Source: Apium graveolens | Lineage: Eukaryota > Streptophyta > Magnoliopsida > Apiales > Apiaceae | Assembly: GCF_009905375.1 (NCBI RefSeq) | Contig: NC_133653.1 | Span: 99,747,261 to 99,811,260, forward strand | Reading direction: 5' to 3' | Length of the DNA stretch: 64,000 nt | In this document: piece by piece, positions 12,857 to 24,113 of the stretch | Position numbering within the stretch: position 1 is the stretch's first letter | Layout of the letters: the number at the start of each line of letters is the position of its first letter | The notes under the pieces: generated by a model | The model's input: only the letters and a program-made list of their open reading frames with translations | Databases searched by the model: none | What the model was told of the DNA's origin: nothing | Position numbers and translations under genes: made by a program

Positions 12857-14306
12857 TGATAAGTGGCATTTTATACCACTTAAAATGTCTTATAATGGCT
12901 TGAATTGATGTCTTGAAATCAAGTATTTTGTGTATTTGATGCGTTTTTCTAGTGTTTGTGCATTTCAGGGTATTACTTGCATTTGTGGAGAGATTTCATC
13001 AAGAATAGGCCTAAGTATATGCTTGGCATTGCAAGTGGGAAGTTAGGAGCAGAACGCAGCAGAAAACTGGAGAAAAATAATAAATTTTCCACTAAGGTGC
13101 TGGACGCTCGCTCAGCCTGGACGGGCAGCCGCTCAGGAAGCTGGGCGCCCGTTCAGGATTGCTGGGTGGCCGCTCAGGGTCATGAATTAAAATCCTGATT
13201 TTTAGAGTTCTATTCCTGTTGAACTTCTGACTTCTGAGATAGCTGGGACTTCTGGGGCTCCTATATAAGTAGTTTTCAGAGATGTTTCACGTGTGTTGAA
13301 TCGTGGTATCAATCGAGGAGCAAGAAGATAAGGAAGAAGACCGTTTTAGCACATCGCTACGAAGAAGAGAAAGCATAGTTTTCTTGTGATTCTTTTATTC
13401 ATTGTATCAGTGGATGCTAGTTTTCTTTACTTTGAACCTTATTACTCTTGTGACGTACTCTGGTTTTAATAAGTATTTTTATTAGTTATTCTTGTGTGTT
13501 ATTATCATGTTTTCATATGAACCCATGGTGACGATGAGTTCAATCATGGGCTAATCGTGATCATGGGTCGTAATGGATTCACTATGGAATTCTTTAGTTA
13601 GTTGTTTAATACCTTAGTGTGTGATGATTGTATGATATCTAGTATTGGTTGTGCTTATTCGTCTTATGTGCGTCGTGAACATCTAAGATAGGGGGTTAAT
13701 CTCTTGTGAAGCGATGGTGTATCTTGAGATTTAGAACTTGCCATGCTAGCATAGGTTCATGTATGTGTATGCATGATTAGTGGGTAACTCTAACCGTTTT
13801 ACTTGCCCTGTGTAATCATAAGGAGTAACTTGTGCTTAATCGTTATGTTGTCAAATTCTGTAGACATATAGGGTCTCAACATAATTGATGACTATTCAAC
13901 TTCTATCTTAATTGTGGATGTTTGGTAGAATGGTATTAGTACAATGTAAGTTGGCTTTTATCAGTTTCGTGTTGTTCGATTAATATCATCATCGTTACAT
14001 GCTAAGGGTAATAACAATAACTATTGAAGGAAGTAGTAATGAAGTTATGATCTCATGTGTGTTTAATATTGTTAATTCAAGTGTCAATTAAGTGTTTAAT
14101 TCTCATAGTTAATTATAGTTAATACTTAGTTAATCAAATCTACGTGTTATTATCTTGACGTTGAGAAGTAATCATACATTGGTGAGTAAGTGTTAATTGA
14201 ACCTAATTAGTCTGAGTTTCTCTGGGAACGAACTAGAAAGTATTCTATATTACTTGCGAACGCGTATACTTGCGTGTATTATTAGCGCGTGTTTTCTACC
14301 CTAACA
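12857..14306 (+). repeat. 5' LTR of the Athila element
   Basis: It begins tgataagtggc and ends ccctaaca, matching 22683-24113 base for base apart from about 80 differences and a roughly 20-bp unit missing from the 3' copy. The TATA box ctatataag is at 13261-13269, so the transcript should start near 13290. A GC-rich motif array lies about 80 bp upstream of the TATA box. Confidence 0.95.
13099..13178 (+). repeat. GC-rich short-motif array in the Athila 5' LTR
   Basis: Four imperfect units of about 16-21 bp end in gctcag or gttcag. The core is ctgggcgcccgctcag, whose gggcgccc is a perfect palindrome. The array stands out sharply from its AT-rich surroundings and recurs at 19967-20046 and 22924-22983. 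Confidence 0.85.
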
Positions 14307-14312
14307 AGTTTT

Positions 14313-14330
14313 TGGTGCCGCTGCCGGGGA
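14313..14330 (+). other. Primer binding site (tRNA-Asp type) of the Athila element
   Basis: TGGTGCCGCTGCCGGGGA starts 6 bases after the LTR end. It matches the usual Athila tRNA-Asp site except for two changes in the first half. Confidence 0.9.
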
Positions 14331-14575
14331 CTCGACGTATTTGTTTAATTTATGTACTTACCATCAGTGGTAGTTATGACTCATTGATTAAGACGTGTTA
14401 CTTAGTGTTTCCGGTTGTGTTTTAGGTACTTTAGCGAGCGTTTATATAAACACGTTCTCGTACTCGCAAGAGGACTTTAGATACGGCTGAGGAGACAGAC
14501 TCAGTTCTTGATATTCCGGAGAAGATAGATTTTGAAGATTCGGATAAAGAGAGTGAGCAGAAAGAACCAGTAATC

Positions 14576-16153
14576 ATGGGTGATCGTATAGTTCCGGCAG
14601 ATCCAGCTCTTATGGACTTTTCTCTGCCTAAAATTGATGACATTCAGTCAAGCATCCTTCATCCGGCTATTCAGGCAAACACTTTTGAAATCAAGCCGGG
14701 CACTATTCAGATGGTGCAGAATTCTGTTTCTTTCGGAGGTGCTGCGATTGAAGACCCCAACATGCACATAAGGAATTTTGTCGAGATCTGTAGTACTTTC
14801 AAATATAATGGTGTGACTAATGAGGCTATCAAGCTGAGGCTTTTCCCATTCTCTCTGAGGGATAAAGCTAAGGACTGGTTACATTCTGAACCAGTTGGGT
14901 CCATCACTACTTGGCAAGATCTTGCGCAAAAGTTTCTGGTAAAATTATATCCAATGGCAAAGACTGCAGCTATGAGGAGTGCTCTTACTCAGTGTGCGCA
15001 GCAACCAACAGAATCTATGTGTGAAGCTTGGGAGCGCTACAAGGAAATGTTGAGAAAGTGTCCACATCATGGTATGCCTGACTGGATGGTGATCACTGGT
15101 TTCTATAATGGTTTAGGGGCCCAATCTCGGCTCATGCTCGATGCAGCAACTGGAGGCGCCTTGTGGGCCAAAAGCTATACTGAGGCTTATAATCTTATTG
15201 AAACTATGGCTGCAAATGAGCATCAAAACCCAACTCAAAGGATGATGCCTGGGAAGGTAGCAGGTATTCTGGAAGTTGATGCAGCTACAGCTATTGCAGC
15301 GCAGCTCCAAGCGCTGTCTTTGAAGGTCGATTCTTTAGCCACCTATGGAGTCAATCAGATAGCTATGATCTGTGAGCTTTGTGCAGGTTCTCATGCTACG
15401 GATCAGTGTTCTCTTGTTAATGAATTTGTTCAGTATGTGAACAATTATCAGAGACCGCAGCAGCCTGTGCCAGCTTCCTATCATCCTAACAACAGAAATC
15501 ATCCCAATTTCAGCTGGAGCAATAATCATAATGTTATTCAACAACCATATCAGCAAGGCGTAAGTAAACAGTTTAATCCACCTGGATTCCAACAACCACA
15601 ACATTATGCTCAAAGGAAATCATACCCTCAACAAGGAGGTGCTGCTCTACCTTCTAGTGCTGATTTTGAGGAACTCAAGCTGTTGTGCAAAAGTCAGGTT
15701 GTTTCTATCAAGACCTTGGAAAATAAAATTGGTCAAATAGCCAATGCAGTGCTCAATCGTAAACTTGGCACACTTTCCAGTGATACTAAAGTGCCAGGCA
15801 GGAAGGAAGCTAAAGAGCAAGTCAAGACTATTACCTTAAGGTCTGGAAAAGTTGCTGATGCTGAAAAAGCAAAAGACGGAGAAGCTGAAGTTGGTGATAA
15901 AGAAGAGAAGCAAAAGGAGAAAGCGACGGAACTAAGGAAGACTATTGTTGAACACATTCTGCCTGAGGGTAATACAGGGAAGAAACAGTTCTATCCTCCA
16001 CCACCTTTCCCTAAGAGATTGCAACAACAAAAACTGGATAAGCAGTTTGGTAAGTTTCTGGAGGTGTTCAAGAAACTTCACATCAACATACCTTTCACTG
16101 AGGCTCTGGAGAAAATGCCTAGTTATGCGAAATTCATGAAGAGAAATTCATGA
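14576..16153 (+). pseudogene. gag: gag of the Athila element
   Basis: This is a 525-codon open frame. Reading is open upstream to 14450, so the true start may lie earlier with its ATG lost. The retrotransposon gag domain (FVEICSTFKYNG ... RDKAKDWLHSEP) covers roughly residues 60-160. A zinc-knuckle-like CELCAGSHATDQC lies near residue 265. A Gln/Asn/Pro-rich segment follows, then a Lys/Glu-rich region. The frame ends early at 16153 because a 14-bp tandem duplication throws it out of phase with the protease. The protein would form the capsid. It lies between the primer site and the protease. Confidence 0.9.
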
Positions 16154-16157
16154 AGAG
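16130..16157 (+). repeat. 14-bp tandem duplication breaking the Athila gag-protease frame
   Basis: AAATTCATGAAGAG occurs twice in a row (16130-16143 and 16144-16157). Removing one copy would rejoin the gag frame to the protease frame. The length is not a multiple of three, so it explains the frameshift and is probably a private lesion of this copy. Confidence 0.95.
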
Positions 16158-19100
16158 TATTCTTTCAAGGAAGGTGAAACTGGATGACCTTGAGACTGTT
16201 GCTCTAACGAAAGAGTACAGTGCTGTGCTGCAACAAAAATTACCTCCAAAGCTTAAAGATTCAGGTAGTTTCACCATTCCTTGCACCATTGGCAAGTTGT
16301 CTTTTGACAAATGCCTGTGCGATTTAGGAGCAAGCATCAATCTGATGTTGTTGTCTATCTTCAAAAAGTTAAATTTGCCTGATCTAAAACCCACCTACAT
16401 GTCTCTACAATTGGCTGATCGTTCTATTACATATCCACGAGGCATAATGAAAGACGTGTTAGTAAAGGTGGATAAGCTGCTCTTCCCTGCATACTTTGTC
16501 ATTTTAGATTTCGAGGAAGATAAGAAGATCCCCATAATCTTGGGAAGACCTTTCTTGGCTATAGGACGTATCTTGATAGATGTGCAGAAAGGTGAACTTA
16601 CTATGAGGGTGCAGGATCATGATGTGACATTCAATATATTCAAAGCGATGAAATTCTCTACAGAAGATGAGGAGTGCTTAAAGGTGGATTTGATGATTCT
16701 GCGGTAACTTCAGAACTTGATCATATGCTAATGTCTGATGCATTAGAGAAAGCCTTAATGGGGGAGTTTGACAGTGATGATGAGGATGGCAATGAGCAAC
16801 TACAATATCTAAATGCTTCTCCTTGGAGGAGAAAGCTAGACATGCCATTTGAATCTCTTGGTACTTCTGATCTCAAGAATGCTGAAGGAAAGCTCAAACC
16901 ATCTATTGAGGAAGCACCTACTTTGGAGCTTAAACCATTGCCTGAACACTTGAGGTACGATTTTTTAGGTGATGCATCTACTTTACCTGTTATTATTGCA
17001 TCTGACCTTTCAGGTAGTGAGAAGAACAAGCTCTTGAGGATCTTGAGAGAATTCAAATCGGCTATCGGATGGACTATAGCAGATATCAAAGGGATCAGCC
17101 CTTTGTACTGCATGCATAAAATTCTGCTAGAGGAAGGTAGTAAGCCAACTATTGAGCAACAACGATGACTTAATCCTATCATAAAAGATGTGGTGAAGAA
17201 AGAAATTCTGAAGTGGCTGGATGCAGGAATCATATATCCTATTTCTGACAATTCTTGGGTGAGCCCCGTGCAATGTGTACCGAAGAAAGGAGGTATAACT
17301 GTGGTAGCAAATGAGAAGAACGAGTTCATCTCCACTCGAACAGTCACAGGATGGAGGGTATGCATGGATTATAGAAAGTTGAATAAGGCCACGAGAAAGG
17401 ATCACTTCCCTCTTCCATTTATTGATCAGATGCTTGACAGGTTGGCCGGTCATGAGTACTATTATCTTCTGGATGGCTATTCGGGGTATAATCAGATTTG
17501 CATTGCACCAGAGGATCAAGAAAAGACTACCTTCACTTGTCCATTTGGCACGTTTGCTTTTTGCAGAGTTTTGTTTGGATTATTTGGCGCACCTGCCACT
17601 TTTTAGAGATGTATGATAGCTATATTCTCTGATATGATTGGAAATAATGTCGAAGTGTTCATGGATGACTTCTCCGTCTTTGGACATTCATATAATGAAT
17701 GTTTGAATAATCTTCATGCGGTGCTCAAAAGGTGTGTGTAAACTAATTTGGTGCTAAATTGGGAAAAATGTCACTTTATGGTGCGTGAAGGCATTATTCT
17801 TGGGCATAAAGTCTCTAGCAAGGGTCTTGAGGTGGACAAAGCCAAGGTGGGAGTCATTGAAAATCTTCCACCACCTATTAATGTGAAAGGAATTCGTAGT
17901 TTTCTTGGTCATGCATGTTTTTTATCGGCATTTTATCAAGGACTTCTCGAAGATATCTAAGCCGTTGTGCAACTTGCTCGAGAAGGATGTGCCTTTCCAA
18001 TTTGATGATGAATGCTTGACGGCATTCGAGACTCTCAAGAAGAGTTTGATAACTGCACCAGTTATTACGGCACCTGATTGGACAGAGCCTTTTGAGATGA
18101 TGTGTGATATGAGTGGTTATGCGGTGGGAGCAGTTCTTGGGTAGCGCAAGAATAATCTTTTTCATGCAGTCTACTATGCTAGTAAGACTCTAAATGGAGC
18201 TCAAATGAACTACACCACTACTGAGAAGGAGCTCTTGGCTATAGTCTTTGGTTTTGAAAATTTTTGATCTTATCTGCTTGGGACAAAGGTAACAGTATTC
18301 ACTAATCATGCTGCCATTCGCTATTTAGTTTCCAAGAAGGATTCGAAGCCTGGACTTATTCGTTGGGTGTTCTTGCTACAGGAATTTGAGTTAGAGATTA
18401 AGCATCGAAAAGGTACTGAGAATCAAGTAGCTGACCATCTCTCTAGATTGGAGAATCCCGATTCTACTTCATATGATAAGACATTGATCAACGAATCTTT
18501 TTCGGATGAGCAGTTGTTCGCAGTTCAGGAGGAAGAGCCATGGTTCGCAGATATTGTGAACTATCTTGTCAGTAATATAACGCCTCCTAATATGAATATA
18601 GCTCAAAAGAAGAAGTTTTTGCATGAGGTGAAGTGGTACATGTGGGATGAACCATATTTGTTTAGACAAGGAGCTAACCAGATCATCAGGAGATGTAACC
18701 CATTCTGTGAGACGAAGGGGATATTACGAGACTGACATTCCACAGTTTATGGTGGTGAAAAGACAGCAGCTCATATTCTGCAAGCAGGTTTTTTCTGGCC
18801 TACTTTGTTTAAGGATGCTCATCAGTTCATTTTAAGGTGTGATCATTGCCAAAGAGTGGGGAATCTTACGAGGAAGGATGAGATGCCGTTAAATGTGATG
18901 CTTGAAGTCGAGGTCTTTGATGTTTGGGGAATCGATTTCATGGGACCATTCGTCTCGTCTTGTATAATCAGTACATCTTGCTGGCAGTCGATTATGTCTC
19001 AAAATGGGTAGAAGTCAAGGCTCCACCGACGAATGATACAAAGGTAGTGTTAAATTTTCTTCATAAGCAGATTTTTACAAGGTTTGGAACGTCACGAGTA

Positions 19101-19810
19101 ATATAAGTGATGAGGGGTCGCATTTCTGCAACCGTGAGTTCACTTCTATGATGTAGCACTACAATTTGAATCATCGTGTTGCTACTGCCTATCATCCACA
19201 AATGAATGGTCAAGCGGAAGTGTCTAATAGAGAGATCAAGCGCATTCTAGAGAAAGTTGTTTGTACGTCAAGGAAGGATTGGTCTTTCAAGCTCGATGAA
19301 GCTGTTTGGGCTTATAGAACAGCATATAAGACTCCACTTGGGATGTCCCCGTTTCAACTTGTTTATGGTAAGGGATGTCATTTACCTGCGGAGCTTGAGC
19401 ATAAGGCTTATTGGGCATTGAAGAAGTTGAATCTTGATCTAGATGTAGCTGGGAAGAAGCGAATACTTCAGTTAAATGAACTTGATGAATTTCGACTCCA
19501 AGCTTACGAGAACAACAAAATGTACAAGGAAAAAGTGAAAAGGTGGCACGACAGGAAGCTATATCCTAAGTCATTTGTTCCGGGGCAGCAAGTTCTTTTA
19601 TTCAACTCTCGTCTCCGACTTTTTCCTTGAAAGTTAAAATCAAGGTGGTCTGGACCTTTTATTGTCAAAACTGTGTTTCCACATGGAGCGGTGGAGATTT
19701 TTGAGACTGATCCGGGCCAAGCATTCAAGGTTAATGGTCAGCGTTTGAAGCATTACTATGGGGACACAGCAAAGCGGAAAGTGGTTAGTGCCGTTTTATT
19801 GTCAACTTGA
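16158..19810 (+). pseudogene. pol: pol of the Athila element: protease, RT, RNase H, integrase, heavily mutated
   Basis: The domains are in gypsy order. The protease has DLGAS at 16321. The RT core has FMDD at 17658-17669. RNase H spans about 17980-18330. The integrase has a zinc-binding region (CDHCQR, about 18840), WGIDFMGP (about 18925), and the DEGSHF and [13 protein letters not shown] regions (about 19110-19240). Breaks include a frameshift near 16690, TGA at 17166, TAG at 17604, TAA at 17739, a frameshift near 17915, TAG at 18142, TGA at 18265, TGA at 18733, frameshifts near 18965 and 19100, TAG near 19155 and TGA at 19628. The reading otherwise runs to TGA at 19808-19810. No active polyprotein is possible. 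Confidence 0.9.
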
Positions 19811-20315
19811 GCAAGGTACTCTACGTCAAGCTAATGACGTAAAAGAAGCGCTCCTTAGGAGGTAACCCAAGATTTGTTATTATAGGAACCCTTAGGAGTT
19901 AGTAACCTATCCAAAAACACAAAAAAAACCAGAAAAAAGGGCAAGAATTTTTTTTCCCAGACACCCTATGGGCGCCCGCTCAGCTCTGCTGGGCGGTCGC
20001 TCAGGATGCTGGGCGCCCGCGCAGCTTTGCTGAGCGGCTGTTCAGCCCCTGAATGTCTGAATTTTTTTTAGCCTTATAAACTCCAAACAAAATCAGGAAA
20101 ACCAAAAATAAAAATACAAACCCACAACCCACGAATTTTTTTCCCATTAACCCACGTTGTTTCCCTCAAACCCCACTCCTAATCAAATTCTAACCCTAAT
20201 CCCTACCCTATATATATACATACAACTCCTCCATATACTCTCCCATATACTTTCAACCTTAAAACTCTCTCCCATATTCAAAAACACAACTCTTAAACAC
20301 TTTTTCTCAGTTTCA
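19811..20315 (+). promoter_or_regulatory. Leader between Athila pol and ORF3 with LTR-like GC array and TATA box
   Basis: After pol there is an A-rich stretch (19915-19950). A GC-rich array of four units follows at 19967-20046, made of the same gggcgcccgctcag motif as the LTR. TATATATATA lies at 20209-20218 and a C/T-rich leader at about 20225-20310. The ORF3 ATG is at 20316. The array, TATA, leader and ATG order parallels the LTR, where the array precedes ctatataag. This is compatible with an internal promoter but untested. Confidence 0.5.
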
Positions 20316-21488
20316 ATGGCACCCAAGAGATCCCGGACTATTGATAGCAGCAACACTGTGCCTACTGTTGATTCTTCGAGGGGTACTGCTGCGAGACCTC
20401 GTTTATTTGATAGGACTGCTGAGGAGGAGTATACTAGGCTTCTGGCTAAGCCGATTTTGAAGGAGAGGGGATTCTTACCATCGGGGAGGGATGGTGAGTT
20501 GTTGCCAATGATTGCTGAAAAGGGGTGGATTTCTTTTTGTGAGTCGCCGGAGGCGGTTCCGATGAACGTGGTTCGCGAGTTTTATACGAACGCAAAGGCG
20601 GAAAAGAATGGGTTTACTGTTGTTCGTGGGCTTATGGTGGATTATCATCCTGAGGCGATTCGCCGTGTGATTGGATAGCGACAGAGGAAGCCCACGGAGG
20701 AGAATTGGAATGAGAAGCCCTCTAAGGAGTTTGATTTGGATTTAATTTGTGCTACTCTCTGTCAGCCGGGCACGGTTTGGAAGTTCAAGACGGGAACTAA
20801 CGAGTATCATTCTTTTCTGGTGATTGCGATGAATAGGTATGCCTGTGCATGGAATGCCTTTATTTGTGCTAATATTCTGCCTACTTCACATGCACATGAG
20901 GTTAAAGTTGAGCGAGCAAGATTGTTATGGGGTATTTTGAATGAGGAGTATTATGTGGACCTTGGTGAGTTCATCTACCAAGGAATTTTGAAGTTTTTGA
21001 GGGGAGCGAAGCACATGAACATCCCTTATGCATCTACTGTCATGAAGCTATGCCGAGCGGTGGGAGTTCATTGGCCTTCTCACGAGCAGTTGCAGATGTC
21101 GGCCGCTCCTATTGATTCAGCGACTCTGAATATGATGCAGGAGTGGACGGGTGGAAAGCCCGAGGAGCATGGGTTGGGTTATCGTCTTCCAGGAGGACGT
21201 CCAGCAGCTGGTGCTACCATGGCTAGGCCGGGTCGTGATAAGGCAGGCTCTTGTAGAGCCCAGGAGGGTGCTGGGATGGCTGATGCCCAGTATAGGAGGC
21301 TATCGAGGAGGATGAATGCTATATATGAGACGCAAAGTAGGTTTGCTCAGGAGCTCACCCTTGAACTTGGGACTGCTTTCAGAGGCCTTGGAGATAACAT
21401 CCTGTGGCCCATTTTTGGTGAGGATTCTGCTTATCCGCTTCCTGATACTCCACCCTCTAAGGGTGATGATGATGATTTCTCCGAGTAG
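20316..21488 (+). pseudogene. ORF3 of the Athila element (env-position protein), one nonsense codon
   Basis: I choose the ATG at 20316 (MAPKRSR) rather than the upstream in-frame ATG at 20157, because Athila ORF3 proteins typically start this way and the intervening sequence is C/T-rich leader. The frame is open for 391 codons except for one TAG at 20676-20678, and ends at TAG 21486-21488. A basic N-terminus is followed by a mostly helical domain (RARLLWGILNEEYYVDLGEF near residues 205-225) and an acidic tail (GDDDDFSE). This type of domain is annotated in databases as a putative plant transposon protein. No transmembrane helix or signal peptide is visible. The function is unknown. Confidence 0.85.
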
Positions 21489-22667
21489 GTATACCCTATG
21501 TTCCTTTCTACTACCTTCACTGGGGAAAGTGAAGATTTTAAGTTTGGGGGTGGTAGTTAAGGAATATTTTTGTGTGTGTGTCATGTAGTTGCATATTCAT
21601 GATAGTTTAGTTCATATAATTGCATATTTTTGCCATATAGTTTTTTTTATTTTATTTTTATAGCTTTATTTATCATGTCATTTAGCTCTTGCATTTACCA
21701 TGGCCCCTTCTGCGTTGCTTTACCAATTGATTTGTGATATTGATGCGAGTGTAGTGGTAGCGTTAGAGTGATGTTGAGTCTTGTAGGTTGACATGCATGC
21801 TAGAAACACTTGTAATTTCACTAGGTCTTGGAGTATGCTTAAGGACTAGATTGTTGTCATGGTTTGATGGTTTTTGAGGTTAATCTATTAATTATGCCTA
21901 AAATTTATAATAGGTTCTTAATGATAAAAGGCATGAAAAGAAAAAATTGGAGTAAAAATTGGAATTCATTGCTAATTGTGGCTAGGCGTCAAATGGCTAG
22001 TAGCCGGCTCAAATTTTTATGCGAGTAGTTTAGGGTTGAGCAAGATGGAGCGAAACGCACTTGCTCAGAAATTTGAAAAAAAAAAGAATTGAAAAAAAAG
22101 AAAAAAAAAAGAAAAAAAAAAGTTAATGCATAATTGATCACGAGTGGGCTCTTTGGTATTCAAGTTATTAAGTTCTTAGGGGACTTTGTACCTAGTGACC
22201 TAAGGCTTTTATAGTTTGGGACTCGCTAACCTAACGTTCGCTAAATGGATGTCATTGCATAAGTCTTTTGTGGACCTCACTCATTGCACGGTCAAATAAG
22301 CATTTGTTGTTGTGTTGAATAAAAGCATGATTCCGTAATAAGCTCCAGTAATCTTGAAGTGTTTAAGTCATTTTGTGCCTAGAATTTATTCTTCGTATAA
22401 TCATGTGATTGCCTTGAGGATTGTCGAGTTATGATAATTGATCTAGTTTTGAAGCATATATGTTAAACATCCGCACACACCACGTTTTTGGGTGTATGTT
22501 AGTTTGCATGATGTGATTGATCTTTAGTCGCCTAATTGCATTTATTGAGATGTCGTGAATTGGTTGGTTTAGTCGTAGTGAGGGGGATCGCTGCACTTCA
22601 TATAGATTGCATTCATGCATGTTTTTGTTTTCTTTTTGAGTTTGTGACGCTTGAGGACAAGCATCGA
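21489..22667 (+). other. 3' untranslated region of the Athila element
   Basis: There is no credible ORF. A polypurine-tract-like ttttaagtttgggggtgg lies at 21536-21553, just after ORF3. An A/G-rich simple tract (aaaaagaa type) lies at 22070-22121. The remainder is unremarkable noncoding sequence leading to the 3' LTR. Confidence 0.75.
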
Positions 22668-22682
22668 TTTAAGTTTGGGGTG
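22668..22682 (+). other. Polypurine tract of the Athila element
   Basis: tttaagtttggggtg directly precedes the 3' LTR at 22683. It is the expected second-strand priming site and nearly repeats the sequence at 21536-21553. Confidence 0.8.
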
Positions 22683-24113
22683 TGATAAGTGGCATTTTAT
22701 ACCACTTAAAACGTCCTATAATGGCTTGAATTGATGTCTTGAAATCAAGTATTTTGTGTATTTGATGCGTTTTTCTAGTGTTTGTGCATTTCAGGGTATT
22801 AATTGCATTTGTGGAGAGATTTCATCAGGAATAGGCCTAAGTATGTGCTTGGTATTGCAAGTGGGAAGTTAGGAGCAGAACGCAGCAAAAAAACAAGAGA
22901 AAATAATAAATTTTCCAGTGAGGTACTGGGCACCCGCTCAGCCTGGCTGGGCGGCCACTCAGGAAGCTGGGCGACCGCTCAGGGTCGTGAATTAAAATCC
23001 TAATTTTTAGAGTTCTATTCCTGTTGAACTTCCGACTTCTGAGATAGCTGGGACTTGTGGGGCTCCTATATAAGTAGTTTTCAGAGACATTTCATGTGTG
23101 TTGAATCGTGGTATCAATCGAGGAGCAAGGAGATAAGAAAGAAGACCGTTTTAGCACATCGCAACGAAGAAGAGGAAGCATAGTTTTCTTGTGATTCTTT
23201 TATTCGTTGTATCAGTGGATGCTAGTTTTCTTTACTTTGAACCTTATTACTCTTGTGACGTACTCTGGTTTTAATAAGTATTTTTATTAGTTATTCTCGT
23301 GTGTTATTATCATGTTTTCATATGAACCCATGGTGACGATGAGTTCAATCATGGGCTAATCGTGATCATGGGGTCGTAACGGATTTATTATGGAATTCTT
23401 TAGTTAGTTGTTTAATACCTTAGTGTGTGATGATTGTATGTTATCTAGTATTGGTTGTGCTAATTCGTCTTATGTGTGTCACGAACATATAAGATAGGGG
23501 ATTAATCTCTTGTGAAGTGACGGTGGATCTTGAGATTTAGAACTTGCCATGCTAGCACAGGTTCATGTATGTGTATGCATGATTAGTGGGTAACTCTAAC
23601 CGTTTTACTTGCCCTGTGTAATTATAAGGAATAACTTGTGCTTAATCGTTATGTTGTCAAATTCTGTAGACATATAGGGTCTCAACATAATTGATGACTA
23701 TTCAACTTCTATCTTAATTATGGATGTTTGGTATAATGGTATTAGTACAATGAAAGTTGGCTTTTATTAGTTTCGTGTTGTTCGATTAATATCATCATCG
23801 TTACATGCTAAGGGTAATAATAATAACTCTTGAAGGAAGTAGTAATGAAGTTATGATCTCATATGTGTTTAATATTATTAATTCAAGTGTCAATTAAGTG
23901 CTTAATTCTCGTAGTTAATTATAGTTAATACTTAGTTAATCAAATCTACGTGTTATTGTCTTGACGTTGAGAAGGAATTTTTACATTGGTGATTAAGTGT
24001 TAATTGAAAATAATTAGTCTGAGTCTCTGTGGGAACGAACTAGAAAGTATTCTATATTACTTGTGAATGCATATACTTGCGTGTATTATTAGCGCGTATT
24101 TTGTGCCCTAACA
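22683..24113 (+). repeat. 3' LTR of the Athila element
   Basis: It pairs with 12857-14306. The TATA box ctatataag is at 23066-23074. The GC array (22924-22983) has one unit fewer than in the 5' LTR. It ends cctaaca at 24113, followed by target-site copy tgtac. Confidence 0.95.

Larger units (their letters stand above)
12857..24113 (+). mobile_element. Athila-type Ty3/gypsy retrotransposon, complete in structure, coding-defective
   Basis: It spans 11,257 bp with LTRs of 1450 and 1431 bp, a tRNA-Asp-type primer site, gag, protease-RT-RNase H-integrase, an extra ORF3 and a polypurine tract. It is flanked by the 5-bp target-site duplication tgtac (12852-12856 and 24114-24118), which shows one intact insertion into the integrase of element A. 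The Asp-type primer site, the gag-like N-terminus and ORF3 starting MAPKRSR are typical of the Athila lineage. By eye the LTRs differ at about 80 sites (5-6%), so the insertion is not recent. Pol carries many stops and frameshifts. Confidence 0.95.

Noticed and set aside
20157..20315. N-terminal extension of Athila ORF3 with a hydrophobic stretch that could be read as a signal peptide
   Set aside because: It is C/T-rich leader with a TATA-like box, and the MAPKR start at 20316 fits the family. The hydrophobicity is a by-product of base composition.
22070..22121. A-rich tract as a polyadenylated retroposon tail
   Set aside because: It lies within the Athila 3' region, has no target-site duplication and is interrupted by G. 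It is a simple repeat.
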